Assembly: GCA_022559845.1 (NCBI GenBank)
Contig: CM040117.1
Span: 84,704,559 to 84,768,558 of the forward strand
Direction: 5' to 3'
Source: Amorphophallus konjac
Taxonomy: Eukaryota > Streptophyta > Magnoliopsida > Alismatales > Araceae
DNA: 64,000 nucleotides
Shown: positions 22,686 to 34,095 of the stretch, piece after piece
Layout: each line of letters begins with the position of its first letter
Numbering within the stretch: position 1 is the stretch's first letter
Made by a program: the position numbers and the translations under genes
The notes under the pieces: generated by a model
Databases searched by the model: none
Told to the model about the DNA's origin: nothing
The model's input: the letters and a program-made list of their open reading frames with translations, nothing else

Positions 22686-24970
22686 TGATGCGGGACGGAC
22701 ACGGGAGACCGACTTTATATGATGCGGACCTCGGACTCTAGATGGAGACGCGACCAGCAACACACAAATTGGAGAGATTTTGGCCCGACACTATGAGTTC
22801 CTATGGGCTATACGTCGCTAACAGAAACGCAAGCTCACTCATCGTCCCAAGCGAGGGAAACGCGGATCGTGCACGGTTGAGGAACCGGCAGAGTTCAAGG
22901 GTAGTCGACTCACATCCGGACTCGGATCGAGCCACAGGATGGGTCACTCTCACACTCACAGCGGTGACATGGACTCACGGGCTAGTTCCTATCGCACTCG
23001 GTAGCGGCCTAAGATCATATACTAAACTAGCAAGTAAATGCCAAGAAGTTACGATCTTTACGTCCACGCACCCGGTGTGGGGAAGACAACCTCGGCCAAT
23101 CTCGGACTCCCGGTTAACAAAATTTTACCGTAGTACACAAGTTTGACCCACTCCACGCAGGGAGGTAACAGGTCACATATGGGGCCCGGGAGTCACGACA
23201 ATCGGGTTGACGGGCAGCATTTTTATGTCGTCCCAGCGGTGCCGAACCCGCGTTTTGGTGTTGTGCGGACGGCGCGATCTACGGGTCCGTGGGGCCCACG
23301 GACCGCTCCAACCTCCGGATCTGGTGGGGTGGGGCCCGCTATGATGGGGACCCCTGGTGGCGCGCCTCCCTGGATGACGGTCGGCCAGAAACACCGATCG
23401 GAGGCCGATCGACTCCGATCTCCAAGCGGGGAAGTTGCTGCCCACGGATTTCTGCTTCTATTTTTCAGCACGCGGTCCGGCGAGATCGGCCGCTGAGATC
23501 AATCCCGATGTCGGATTGAGGCTCAGGAGATACCGTTAGAAAGGTCGTTCGAAGTACTTCAACCTAGAGCCAGAGTGATCAACTGGATCTGCATGGATCT
23601 GGCCTGAAACTATTTTTGAAGTTGCTGTTGCACAGTACCCGAACTCTCAGAATAGCAGAGCAGTTTCCTGAGAACTGCCTTTGACTATAAAGCAAACCTC
23701 CGAATCAGACTTCAAGCGCTTCATAAAAGTTATGGAGGGGAAAGAAAGGAAAACGGAAATAATTCCTGTGAATGGATTGGTGGAGGTATCGATTTGTTAT
23801 GGATTGTACGCTCACTGGGGGTCGGATCTGGATACTGGCAGGCAGAACTGTGGGGGGATCTGAAGAGGATTTTTAGAAAATATGAGATGGTCTTTAGAAA
23901 TTCCACAAAAATTCTTGGGTGGAGGGGATGGTGGACGGAACAACCAGTAAAATTGGGATCTCCATAAAAAATCAAAAGATTGGTCGAAGGTGGGAAGATC
24001 AGGGTTGCTGTCACTATAGATAGAAACCTGGCAGATCTGGAACAAAAGGATGAACAAAAATGTAAAAATATGAAACGGAAGCTAAAAGACCAACCAAATT
24101 TTTTGGAACGTGGGAGACACCTCTGGAACACACCCTAAAAATCCCAGCTCAAGAAGACCTCGGGGTGGAGAGCAGAAATTCGTGGATGGAACCTCTGTCC
24201 TGGATGGACAAAACACCGGCGGCAACCGTGGTGGTGCGATGGTGGCACGATGGCGGCGACGGCGATCACCGGAACTGATACGTGAGGCTTCCCACCTCAG
24301 AAGGCAATCTTCCCAGCTTCTGAAGGGTGAGAGAGGAGAGAGAGATAGGGGGCGGCCAAGGCTTGCTCCAACAATAATCCAGGTTTCTTATGCATTAATT
24401 CTTGATAAATGGGAAATACAAGGTACTTATATGAAATGCCAAAAGACTCAAACTACCCCTAGATCTAAGGTTTGGGGGAATAAAAAAAGGAGTGGAACTA
24501 ATTAGTTCTACACACATTTTTACAAAAATAAAATTGGGTGATAGTGAGATGGGGGCGCCCCCTTGACCATGGGGTTAATGTTGGTGGCCAACGTTGACAT
24601 TTAAGCCCACTTGTCCCCCACTTGGCCCACCCTTCTAGAAGCCCACAATTGACATGTTGACTGACCCCACACGGGCCCTGGGGATGAGGTGGATCAATGG
24701 GAGGAGGGGTGGGGGGGCCGTGGGACCCGGGTTGTCCCATTTTACATATAAACCCTTATTACAATCCAAATTACAAACCGAATAAAGATAAATCAAAATG
24801 CATTACACACAAATAAAGTCCCAGTAAATGTGATAAATGCCGAGACTCAAGGGGGAGTCTCCAGACTATCTCCGAGCTAGATGGACGCCGAAGTGGCTCG
24901 GGTGGTGCTCCGCGTACGGTATCGGTGGCTCGGCGTATCATGCTTCTCAATCGCGCGGGTGTCCGCACCA
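22686..24970 (-). repeat. E2 5' LTR
   Basis: It begins TGATGCGGGACGG and ends GTGTCCGCACCA on the + strand, 2285 bp, followed by the CTATC duplication at 24971-24975. Confidence 0.93.
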
Positions 24971-25241
24971 CTATCTCAATCAAGACTAAGCTAAGCAAAT
25001 AAAGGAAAACACACACCGGAGCGTGGAATAAGGAATAAAGGAAAACACACCATATAGGTGGAACAAACAAAGTAAAGAGGAGATATGATGAAAGAGAAAG
25101 CTAATGCCCAAACTAAGGAAAGATGTGATCGCCACCAAGGTAGAAAAGAGTCAAAGACCTGATAAATACCTTAGAATAGGGGGATGATGCACCCGCCCAC
25201 GGGAGAGAGAAAACAACCAGGAAACTGCAGCTTCGTCAGAT

Positions 25242-25332
25242 GTAACGGTCGAAGGAAGATGCGCCACAGCAAGTGTGACGGTCTCACGATAGACCGCTAC
25301 AAGACTCTAACGCGCTTGTGATAGACCGTCAG
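25242..25332. repeat. E1 26-bp palindrome family, cluster 4 (3 copies)
   Basis: Three units at about 25242, 25274 and 25307 have GTAACGGTC, GTGACGGTC and TAACGCG left arms and CGCCAC, CGCTAC and CCGTCAG right arms. They lie within the E1 5' LTR, on the transcribed side of its TATA box. Confidence 0.75.
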
Positions 25333-25836
25333 AGCCTCTGCAGAATAAGAAGTTGGGAATCTTTTGATCTCCAAACTTTTCAGTCGGCCAGAGAGCTTGG
25401 GCCTCGTGATATGGACTCTTTAAATCTGCAAGAGAGTGTAGAACACAAGAAAAACAACCCAGATTAGCCCTTAGACACATTAGTATCAATAAATCCAAGA
25501 AACTTAAGAACATGCAAAAGGAAAGGGAAATACTGGGGAGGTTGGTTTTTTATAACCCCTCTGGGACATTTTAAATGATGGGAGGATGTTTTGAATGAAT
25601 GCGGCAAGTGTAAGAACGTGGGAGATGGAGAGGGACAATGCTATGATGTTTGAAAGAGAGAAAAGACACTAAGAACACGACTTGACTGAACTAAACCCTT
25701 GGAAACGATACTCCCTGAACTTTGGAAGTAGATGGATGTGGGAAGCAGCTCTCCTTGGTTGGTTCTAGCTCTAGGATGCGGCAGCACTTCGACGCAAACT
25801 CCAGATATCTCCTCTTCAAGCCAAAAAGTCAAGGGT

Positions 25837-25847
25837 TCTATTTATAG
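25837..25847 (-). promoter_or_regulatory. TATA box of the E1 5' LTR
   Basis: On the minus strand GGTCTATAAATAGAACC is a strong plant TATA box. The LINE inserted a few bases upstream of it (target site 25850-25865), so it separated the U3 region from the core promoter. Confidence 0.65.
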
Positions 25848-25849
25848 AC

Positions 25850-25865
25850 CCTCAAAGTCTAGGTT
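25850..25865. repeat. LINE target site duplication, left copy (16 bp)
   Basis: CCTCAAAGTCTAGGTT is repeated exactly at 27589-27604. Length and position fit LINE target-primed insertion. Confidence 0.92.
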
Positions 25866-27588
25866 TTTTTTTTATTAAACGACTCCTTGGAGCTGGTCAA
25901 GAAGAGTGCACCCAATCCCAAAGAGAGTGGATGTGCTCACTCCGCCTAATCAGAGTCCAGGGTCAAAATTGATTATGAAAGAAAGCTTTTACATGTATCT
26001 CCGGGGCATACCCCTGAAAATTATAGTCAAAAATATGGAAAAAGCCACAATCAGGCTATACTCTGATGTATGGGGTACCCAGTTTGTCCAACCTGCATAC
26101 CCCCTGAATAAAAGGAGGAAGGGAAAAAGAATTGCTGTAAATGGTGGAGACAACTTTGCTGGTACAAGCTAGATTTGCTAGGCCGTCGGCTGCACTATTG
26201 CTTTCTCTGAAGATATGAACTACAGAAGTCTGCTGACTTTGAATGAGAGAGCGTAATTCATTAATGAAAGGCAGGAGTCTCCAAGGGCATTTCACTTCAT
26301 CCTTGATAATATTGACCATAAGAGTGGAATCAGATTCAGCTGAATAAATCTTAATGCCTTTGGAGGTAGCATACCTCATGCCATCAAGCATGGCACGGGC
26401 CTCAGCCACCAGACTGTAGCAGGGGCCATAGTAATGGCTAAAAGCAACAGGGAAATTTCCATCATGATCTCTGATCAGACCTCCACCCCCACCAATACCC
26501 GGGTTGCCTTTGCTGGCTCCGTCAGTGTTTAGCTTAAACTTTCCAATAGGAAGAGGAATCCATCTAGTAATCATAGGCTTCCTTCTCTTAATCTCAGGAA
26601 CAAGAACTGAGAGATGCCGGAGCTCATTTAATACAGAAAGATCACCCCCCGACGAGCAATGTTTAAACCTGGTATTGTTGACAGAATGAATAATTTTGTA
26701 GTAAAGAGTTCTTGAAGTGCGATACTTGCCATCATATTTCCTGTGGTTCCTTTCACACCAAATCTGCCAAAGCCAACAGAAGACAATCAGCAGCGAAACC
26801 TTTCCCTGGAAGCTGGAAACATTGGTTTCTTGAATAACTTGGGTTAAGAAGAGATAACCAGAAGGATATCTTTGAGGGTCAGCTGAGTAGAGCTGCTTAA
26901 AATAAGTCCAGGTTGATAAAGCCAAGTTGCTATGCAGCAGGAGATGACAGTTCGACTCCTCTTGAGGTGAGGTGCAACAGCAACATCTGGAATAGATATA
27001 AATGCCACACTTACAAACATTGTTATCTGTAGGGAGAATGCCTAGAACAAATTTCTAGAGGAAAACAGATAGTTTCGGAGGAACAAATTCTGCCCAAAGT
27101 TGAGAGAAGGGGAAACTGTGTTGGACAGGATATTGCAGTCTCCTCATAGAGTTAATGGAGAAAGTCCCAGAAGGATTCAGACACTAGATCTGTCTATCTT
27201 CAGGAAGGGGACTTTTGGAGCAGCAAAACTTGATGGCTGAAACAATGTCATGAGGAAAAAACTGAGAAACAACATTCCATTAGGAGTGATTAGGATCACT
27301 AAGAGTATTAACAATGATGTTTTGTTCAGTAACTTGCAACCACAGGTTGGAGGGAATTAGGTCCTTCAATCACTTTTCACCAAACCAAGTGTCTTTCCAG
27401 AAGAAAAAGTTCCCGGGGCCTTTAAAGAATCTGCTGTGAAGAATAACTTGGTCCCTAGCAAAGAGCCAGTCCCTCCTGCCATTGCCTTTACATTGCTTGA
27501 AATCAACATCAGAGAGATGACGATTGGCCATATATTTGGCTTTGAAATAAGCAGCCCAAATAGAATTCATCAACATCAGAGAGATTAT
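25866..27588 (-). mobile_element. 5'-truncated L1-type LINE in the E1 LTR
   Basis: The segment is bounded by a 16-bp direct repeat. Its minus-strand 3' end is a poly(A) run (T-run at 25864-25873 on +). The 5' end at 27588 falls inside the distal RT region, so most of ORF2 and all of ORF1 were never copied. It is inserted in the E1 5' LTR. Confidence 0.9.
26056..27588 (-). pseudogene. LINE ORF2 C-terminal part: zf-RVT and RNase H
   Basis: The 5' piece has WAAYFKAKYM and NFFFWKDTWFGEK, typical of the region after RT in plant L1 elements. A Cys-rich zinc-finger region (zf-RVT type) lies at about 27010-26930. Then comes an intact-looking RNase H domain (about 26560-26150) with LNTDGASKGNPG, AEARAM, SAESDST and ADGLAN. 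Stops near 27367, 27283, 27190 and 27058 break the 5' half. The last 289 codons are open. The third acidic position reads ESDS. Confidence 0.85.
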
Positions 27589-27799
27589 CCTCAAAGTCTA
27601 GGTTCGAGTTGAGGATAATCCAGCTAGAAAGTAGGATATTTCTTAGCAAACTCTTGAAGATAATACTCCCCAGAGTCCACAAAATCAAATGGAAGCTTCT
27701 TAAGATGAGTATCGAGAGAGAAACCCTCAAACCAAACTCTTAGTTCGATCACGGAAATAGCAGAGCAAAGACCAGGCTTGTCAGGACTCTCTGTTGGAT

Positions 27800-28104
27800 G
27801 TAACGGCCGCACGATAGACCGCCACACTAATGTAACGCTCTAGTCTTGGACCGTCACACCACCCTATCCACTATAAGATAAGATCAACGGGAGAAGTTTG
27901 CGAACATAGGACTCTAGATGAATGTAACGGTCAAGAGTAGAAGCGTCACAATGCATGTAACGGCTGCACGATAAATCGTCACACTCAATGGATAAGCAAA
28001 AGATAAGCTTGAAAGGAAGCCTTAAACTTAAGGACTCTACAAGGATGTAACGCACCATGGTAGATGCGTTAGAGGACTGTAACGCCCCATCAAAGGACCG
28101 TTAG
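27800..28104. repeat. E1 26-bp palindrome family, cluster 5 (6 copies)
   Basis: Units begin at about 27800, 27831, 27923, 27957, 28046 and 28079, most starting GTAACGG or GTAACGC and ending CGTCAC, CGCCAC or CGTTAG. They lie in the U3 part of the E1 5' LTR, upstream of its TATA box. Confidence 0.75.
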
Positions 28105-28310
28105 AGGTAATAGAGTGCAAATGAAATGAGAGTTTGCTAAGCTTCATCCAGCGGAATGAGACAAGGAACCAGACCCAACCAAGGAGATATGACTCATGAA
28201 ATAGACCTCAAATTGACCAAGAAGGCTCAATAAAGGTGAACAACTCGGAGCATCATATAGAATGAACAAGGAGATGACCCGACTTATTGGTCATAAAACG
28301 GGTGTCAACA

Positions 28311-29122
28311 AGCACCTTCCCGGTCATATTGAAAAGAATCACCCCCGAGGATGAGGAGGCGGCTAGTATCCACCGTGTCGGTCTCCGAGTCTGATGATTA
28401 TGTGACCACGGTGAGCTGATCGTGCCCCCGATCCAGGGAATGAACGTTCTCCCATGTCACCACAACACGGGAGGCGGAAGAAGAGTAGCCAGATGCCATG
28501 TTAGCTACAAAAGGCACATCCAAGAATAAACAAGGTCAGAAAATAGTTGATCAAGGTAAATTTCTGACAAAATTTTGACAGAGTCTCCCCAGCACGAGAG
28601 ATTGCCAAAGAAAAGCGGGAATAGGTCCACTAAGGGCACGGTCCCTAAAAGCAGCCATCGGTATTACACTGAGGCCAAATGAGACACCCGGGGGAATAGC
28701 TCCGAGGGCAAGCCCTACTAGAAGCCTCTCGGGGCCCAAAGGATGGGTTTAAAACCCAAATAACCAACACTCCACTCACTCGCTAAAGAAGACGCTCCTA
28801 TGCCCTCAGCTCACTCGGTGTCGTGGGAGGAGAAGAAAGGGAGGAAGGAGCGCGCCGTTTAAAGGCGCGCCGGATTAGCCTCTTCCAAGAACAGAAGGCG
28901 CACCGGATTAAGACTCCAATGCCCAAGGCTGTGCTGGATGAACTTTCGATTCCCAGGGGTGCGCCGGATTAAACCCCGCGTCGGGTTAACATGCAAACTG
29001 CGCCAGATAAAGGGCCGTGCCGAGCTTCCGTCAATCGGAGAGGAGATCACTCGGGACGAAACTCATCCATCGGTCTTGCTACACTCGTGCCTTGCTTGCA
29101 ACACCCACGGCTGGGGGGCATT
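28311..29122 (+). mobile_element. E8 remnant: interior next to the 3' LTR
   Basis: E1 ends at 28310 and different sequence begins. A possible antisense first exon (28499 down to 28311, minus) starts MASGYSSSASRVVV, is Ser/Asp-rich and has one TAA. The 28850-28990 part repeats GCGCGCCGGATTA-like strings. The end, CTGGGGGGCA at 29111-29120, looks like a plus-strand polypurine tract ahead of an LTR at 29123. I infer a plus-oriented element cut by E1. Confidence 0.45.
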
Positions 29123-29558
29123 TGTTGGTACTCAAAATATGATTAAATAGCGACCAAGCCTCAAAGACGAATGACACGGCCCACTGAAACACAGGAGCCG
29201 ATGGATATCAGCATATTGAAGCCCTCTCAAGCTGCCAGAGCCTCAGGTCACCCTGTATGAACACCGGGGACTTCACCTCAGGAGAATCGAGATGAATTCA
29301 CAACCAACCGACAGTGCGACAAAGCCTGCCCAATGAACTGGTATTGACTCCGTCATGCCGCATACACTACACCCGCTGTCCGACCAAGGACAACGGTCTA
29401 CCCAGTGGTCCACCACCTTATGAGAGACTCTCTTGAGATGAAAGAATGCCCTTAGCTCTTCAGAATGGAGGACCGAGGGCTCTATCGGCAGAAGATCCTG
29501 ATCACACGGCACGGGTATGGCTTCTCTCCAACTTGGGTCCGTTAGTGGCCGAATGATC

Positions 29559-29563
29559 GCCCA
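29559..29563. repeat. Target site duplication of E7, left copy (GCCCA)
   Basis: GCCCA precedes the E7 LTR and recurs at 38079-38083 after it. Confidence 0.92.
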
Positions 29564-30654
29564 TGTCACGCCCCGACGCGGAATATCGAAGCACGACAGG
29601 GGAGAAAACCCCTCACTCAATCAAGACTAGAAATTCTAATTAGATCACTTGATATAAAAATCTCCACTATAAAATTTCAATTTTTACAACTCTTCTAAAA
29701 TTTCAAGGACAACACTAACTCTCCAGCAAATTACAAGAATACTCTTATAATAAGATAACTCTCAATTCTAAACTAGGAAACTGGGTCCACTATGACATCT
29801 TAGTACACTCCAACACTCTTGTCCATGCCTGCTAGCTATCCTCGAGACAACCTGGAAAATATTAATTAACACTGAATGAGCATAAAGCTCAGTAGGAATT
29901 ACATCTCAAGCTCTAACAATCTTTAAGTTAATTACAAGTTCATGCGGTATAATGATGCATGTTGGATCAAGCAAGAATATCAAGAATTGTATTAAAGGAA
30001 TATCACAAGAATTTCAATGAGATGTATCAATAAGAAAATTGCAAGTAATTTACGAGTAATTGGACAAGTACTTCCCAAGGATACCGTATTCAAGCAAGTA
30101 TTCAAGAATTTAACATTCGAGTATTCAAGTAAGTATTTCAAGCTCAAGTAATATCAAGTAGTACAATGGAATTGGCTATTTCATTCAATACATTCAAGCA
30201 AGTAATTGCCCTTTTTCGGGCTAAAACATTCATATCAAGCAAGTCAAGCATGTCACAAGAGAGGAAGTGGGAATGTCTCAAGTCAAGCAAGTACTTCGGT
30301 GCAATGCCAAATACCGTGGTCAATAAACTCCCATGGGCACAAGTACCTTCGGGTGCTCCTCCCAAGACCAGACGGGGCCCTATACGCACAACATTCATGT
30401 AATACTTTTTACATCCACTCTCATTTATATAGCCAATATAGAATTCTAAGAGTTTACACATGGTAGGAATGTAAGGTTGATTTTTCAGGAACAGATTTCA
30501 AGGACAAATGCATGTAAATGCTGATATGATGACTTAACCTTAAGAAGAGGGCAAAAAGGCATGTATAGAAAGTCAACACTACTGTTGGTCAAAGTCAACG
30601 CTACTGGTTAAAGGTGTCAACCGGTCAAGGTCGGGCAGTATTTTTCTTATGCAA

Positions 30655-31285
30655 AACGAGGTCGATGCATATCACTATTCATGCATATAGAAGTCTATGT
30701 ATGTTACTATTCGTGCCTATAGAAAGTTCGTACAATTCACTATTCATGCCTATAGAAAGTATGTACAATTCATAGAAAGTCTGTAGGATTCACTATTCAC
30801 GTCCGTGCGTGTTGTAGGATGAAGTCTGTGTATGTTTCTATTCATGCCTATAGAAAGTCTGTACAATTCACTATTCATGTCTATAGAAAGTCTGTACAAT
30901 TCACTGTTCATGCCTATAAAAAGTCTGTACAATTCAATGTTCACGCCTATAGAAAGCCTGTAGAATTCACTGTTCATGCCTATAGAAAGTATGTACAATT
31001 CAATGTTCATGTCTATAGAAAGTCTGTACAATTCAATGTTCATGCCTATAGAAAGTCTGTACAGTTCAATGTTAATGCTTATAGAAAGTCTGTACAATTC
31101 ATTGTTCACGTCCGTGCGTGTTGTAGGATGAAGTCTGTACAATTCACTGTTCATGCCTATAGAAATTTTGTACAATTTACTATTCATGCCTATAGAAAGT
31201 CTGTATAATTCAATGTTCATACCTATAGAAAGTCTGTACAATTCACTATTTATGCCTATAGAAAGTTTGTACATTTCATAGAAAG
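30655..31285. repeat. Minisatellite in left E7 LTR, about 30-bp unit
   Basis: Roughly 18-20 contiguous copies of a unit like GCCTATAGAAAGTCTGTACA plus ATTCACTATTCAT are present, with a few units cut short and a GTCCGTGCGTGTTGTAGGAT interruption twice. Because 30 is a multiple of 3, both strands stay open for over 100 codons of repetitive peptide. Confidence 0.9.
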
Positions 31286-31288
31286 TCT

Positions 31289-31505
31289 GTACAATGCATG
31301 ATAAGGTCCGTGCAAGCTTTTGCTTACGTAGGTATAGGTCTATATAAGGTCTGTGCATATGCAGACCAAGGTCCGTGCATGTTTGCTAGATGCATACCAA
31401 GGTCTGTACAATGCATGATAAGGTCCGTGCAGGCTTTTGCTATCGTAGGTATAGGTCTATATAAGGTCTGTGCATATGCAGACCAAGGTCCGTGCATGTT
31501 TATAG
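31289..31505. repeat. Tandem pair of about 118 bp with TATATAAG motifs
   Basis: Two copies start ACAATGCATGATAAGGTCC at about 31291 and 31409. Each holds GTCTATATAAGGTCTG, a TATA-like string on the + strand. The other LTR has the same pair at about 35821-36035. Confidence 0.85.
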
Positions 31506-31559
31506 TGATTGATCAAGTTTTGATGGCGTGAATAGTAATGGTCAACCGTTGACTTTTAC

Positions 31560-32060
31560 GATTCACCCAATTTCATTTTTAAGGCCAAAAATTTATTTGA
31601 CAATTTTCCATGGTAGATTAAATCAAGGTGATTAATGGGTAATAGTTAGATTTTCCTAATCATGTTTATCTTGTGAGATATTAATTTTGAAAGTGGGTCG
31701 TGAATAGTATTTTTTCTATTCACTCAATTTCATTTTTAAGGACAAAAATTTATTTGACAATTTTCTATGGTAGAGTAAATCAAGGTGATTAATGGGTAAT
31801 AGTTAGATTTTCCTAATCATGTTTATCTTGTGAGATATTAATTTTTAAAGTGGGCCATGAATAGTATTTTTACTATTCACTCAATTTCGTTTTTAAGGAC
31901 AAAAATTTATTTGACAATTTTCTATTGTAGAGTAAATCAAGGTGATTAATGGGTAATAGTTAGATTTTCCTAATCATGTTTATCTTGTGAGATATTAATT
32001 TTTAAAGTGGGCCATGAATAATATTTTTACTATTCACTCAATTCCATTTTTTAGGCAAAA
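31560..32060. repeat. Three tandem copies of a unit of about 150 bp
   Basis: Each contains GGTAATAGTTAGATTTTCC and TTATCTTGTGAGATATTAAT, at about 31640, 31793 and 31943. The right LTR has only two copies (about 36170 and 36330). Confidence 0.85.
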
Positions 32061-33711
32061 TATTTACTACTTGATTTTCCATAGTAGAGTAAAATTTGAG
32101 GATTTTAAAATCGTGATTATGCTGGACTTTCATGGTTCTATTCAATAGATATAATTTTTTTGAATATGGTGGCTACTAATTACGTGATTTCACTGTTCAT
32201 GATTTAGAACATTCACAGAATCAGGAATAGACACATAGATAGTCATGGAAAATTAGCAGAATTGCAAGGTCATGCTCATGGAACGATTTCAGAGTTTAGT
32301 TTCATAGGTGTTAATTTTTAAACATGGATCAATCTAATTGGGACATGTTAATGACAATTACACTACATGGGTACTTGACGGAGGATCTCCTCACGCAAGA
32401 TTTAGTGTTTCAGATAGGCGTAGCCTAACCTTCCCACTAAGCCTTTTTATATACCCTTAAAAGACCGGATCTTGGCTATGACAGGTTTAACTAGCATGCA
32501 TGTGAACCTATTTTAATCACTAGTTAAGCCAGAACTTGAGAACACCTACCTCTTTTGACGTGAACACGTAGAAGGGACAATAAGAACTAATCTTCTCTGC
32601 AACGATCCGGCAGTAGGAAGAAGGTCTCCTCCCAGCTACGTTCCTGTGAAGACCCTATTCTAAAGGGGTATGGGATAGTTATAGGAAATGGAAAACATAA
32701 GGGTCCATTGCCAGGGAAAAAGAAGCAAATAATGCTTCAATCCACCGAATCCATTGTTGGGAAAAGGGGTCCGCTGCCAGCAGAAAAAGTTGGCATTGCC
32801 TCCACCAAATTCTAGTGGTTGAGGCGTCTATTGCCAGCATACAATGGCTGGCTTGTGAGGTTTATAGTGGGGTGGTGGCCCTCATGGAGGTGCCCTCCTC
32901 ACGTGGGTATGGTGGGTGGATTTATATATATATATATATATCTATATATGTATATTGGCACGTAGGTGGGGTTAATCCTTTGGGCTCTATATATAGTTAT
33001 TTCACCCAAAAAGAAGATGGCAAGTGCAAGAATCGAACCCTGGTCACTCATTTGGACAACACCTTACTTAAGTAACTACACTAGGAAATCACTTCATATG
33101 ATAATTTCAATGGTGGTATATTTATACAATCGCCCTCAATGGGTATTTTCTTATTCAACCTTCCTATAAAGTTATCTAAAGTTTTTATTTGTGCATTTTA
33201 GATCATTTTAAGGGAATAAAAGTGTGAAAACAATAACCTTTCAATAAACTACAAAATTATTAAATGTCAATTTAAGTCTACATTAAGGGTGCAAATATTT
33301 TAAAAAAAATGATAGTTTCACAATTAATTGATTTTCTTTAACTTTACATGTGATCTTACCAAATATATTTATACTTTCTCATTAAGACCCAATTATACTC
33401 TTACCATATTTTCCATAAATTATTATTTCATTATCATTATTATTTAAAACATATTCAATTACTTGACTTTTATTTAGTTAGATTCTCTTTTCATCTATTG
33501 CTTCTTGATTTAATCGAACCTAAAATCAATTACTCTATCTATACACCTCATTAATTTATTCTTCCCTCACCCCCTTTTTTTTCTATTTGTCTAAAACTTA
33601 TCTAAAGTCTAATTATTTATGATAGGTTATTAGACTTGATTTACGACAATAATTCATATTTATCTTCTCTTTTTCTTATCCTTATTTCTTATAATTAGTT
33701 GGGGTGTTACA

Positions 33712-34095
33712 TCCTCCCCCACTAAAAAGAATTTGGTCCCCAAATTCACATGATATTTAAATAATTAAATTAAAGAAGATTATTAAAAATACTAACATGC
33801 GAATAAGTTCCAATTATACTTCTTAAGTACTTCTTCAATCTTCAAGTAGCTTCCTTTTATTACACTTACAATATAAAAATTATAACATAATTCAAAATAA
33901 ATTATAATAATTACTCATCTTATTTACTAGAATTACGGCTATTCTAGCACATAACCCAATGCTCTACCCAATCTCACCGGGCAACTACAAGATGTTAGAT
34001 CTAGAACTCCAACCTAAGACACCTAAATGAGTTTTTAATAACAAAGGAAACTTAGAAACCTAAGGTCTAAATAACCTAGGCTCTGATACCACAAC
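33712..34095 (-). other. E7 interior, non-coding
   Basis: 384 bp, AT-rich, with no frame of note. It begins with the polypurine tract (minus GTGGGGGAGGATG at about 33712-33725) and ends with the primer site at 34080-34091. Nothing else is recognised. Confidence 0.85.
34080..34091 (-). other. E7 primer binding site, initiator-Met type
   Basis: Minus-strand TGGTATCAGAGC is an exact match to the plant initiator-Met site, four bases from the LTR at 34096. Confidence 0.9.

Larger units (their letters stand above)
15037..24970 (-). mobile_element. E2: chromovirus-type Ty3/gypsy element, complete insertion
   Basis: This 9.93-kb element has LTRs of 2284 and 2285 bp, a primer site, a polypurine tract and flanking CTATC. 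One minus-strand frame runs gag, zinc knuckle, protease, RT, RNase H, integrase and chromodomain from 22379 to 17248. It is broken by about nine in-frame stops and one frameshift near 19280. Chromodomain plus RT type place it among plant chromoviruses. I do not assign a lineage with confidence. It lies inside the E1 5' LTR and is therefore younger than E1. Confidence 0.92.
2290..28310 (-). mobile_element. E1: large Tat-type Ty3/gypsy retrotransposon, host of E2 and a LINE
   Basis: On the minus strand the order is 5' LTR, primer site, about 1 kb leader, gag, protease with a G-patch-like segment, RT, degenerate RNase H, archaeal-type RNase H, integrase and a long 3' untranslated region. An antisense gene lies in that 3' region. 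The second RNase H and the antisense gene are established marks of the Tat lineage. The right end is at 28310, where the minus strand begins TGTTGACACCCG. No 3' LTR copy is found in 1-2900, so the left limit is approximate. The polyprotein frame has at least eight stops and two frameshifts (about 6950 and about 13250), so this copy is dead. E2 and a LINE have inserted into its 5' LTR. Confidence 0.8.
14941..28310 (-). repeat. E1 5' LTR, in three pieces
   Basis: The LTR consists of 14941-15036, 24971-25865 and 27589-28310, about 1.7 kb once E2 and the LINE (and one copy of each target duplication) are removed. On the minus strand it begins TGTTGACACCCG at 28310 and ends GCTCA at 14941. It holds a TATA box at 25837-25847 and palindrome clusters 4 and 5. 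No second LTR copy lies in the window. Confidence 0.75.
29564..33711 (-). repeat. E7 3' LTR (left), 4148 bp
   Basis: Holds a minisatellite of about 30 bp, a tandem pair of about 118 bp, three copies of a unit of about 150 bp, and a TA run at about 32921-32950. It is near identical to 34096-38078 apart from one extra 150-bp unit and the TA run length. Confidence 0.9.

Noticed and set aside
30655..31285. Regular short repeats resembling a CRISPR array or a repeat-protein gene
   Set aside because: Units are contiguous with no unique spacers, lie inside plant LTRs, and the frames are open on both strands only because the unit is 30 bp.
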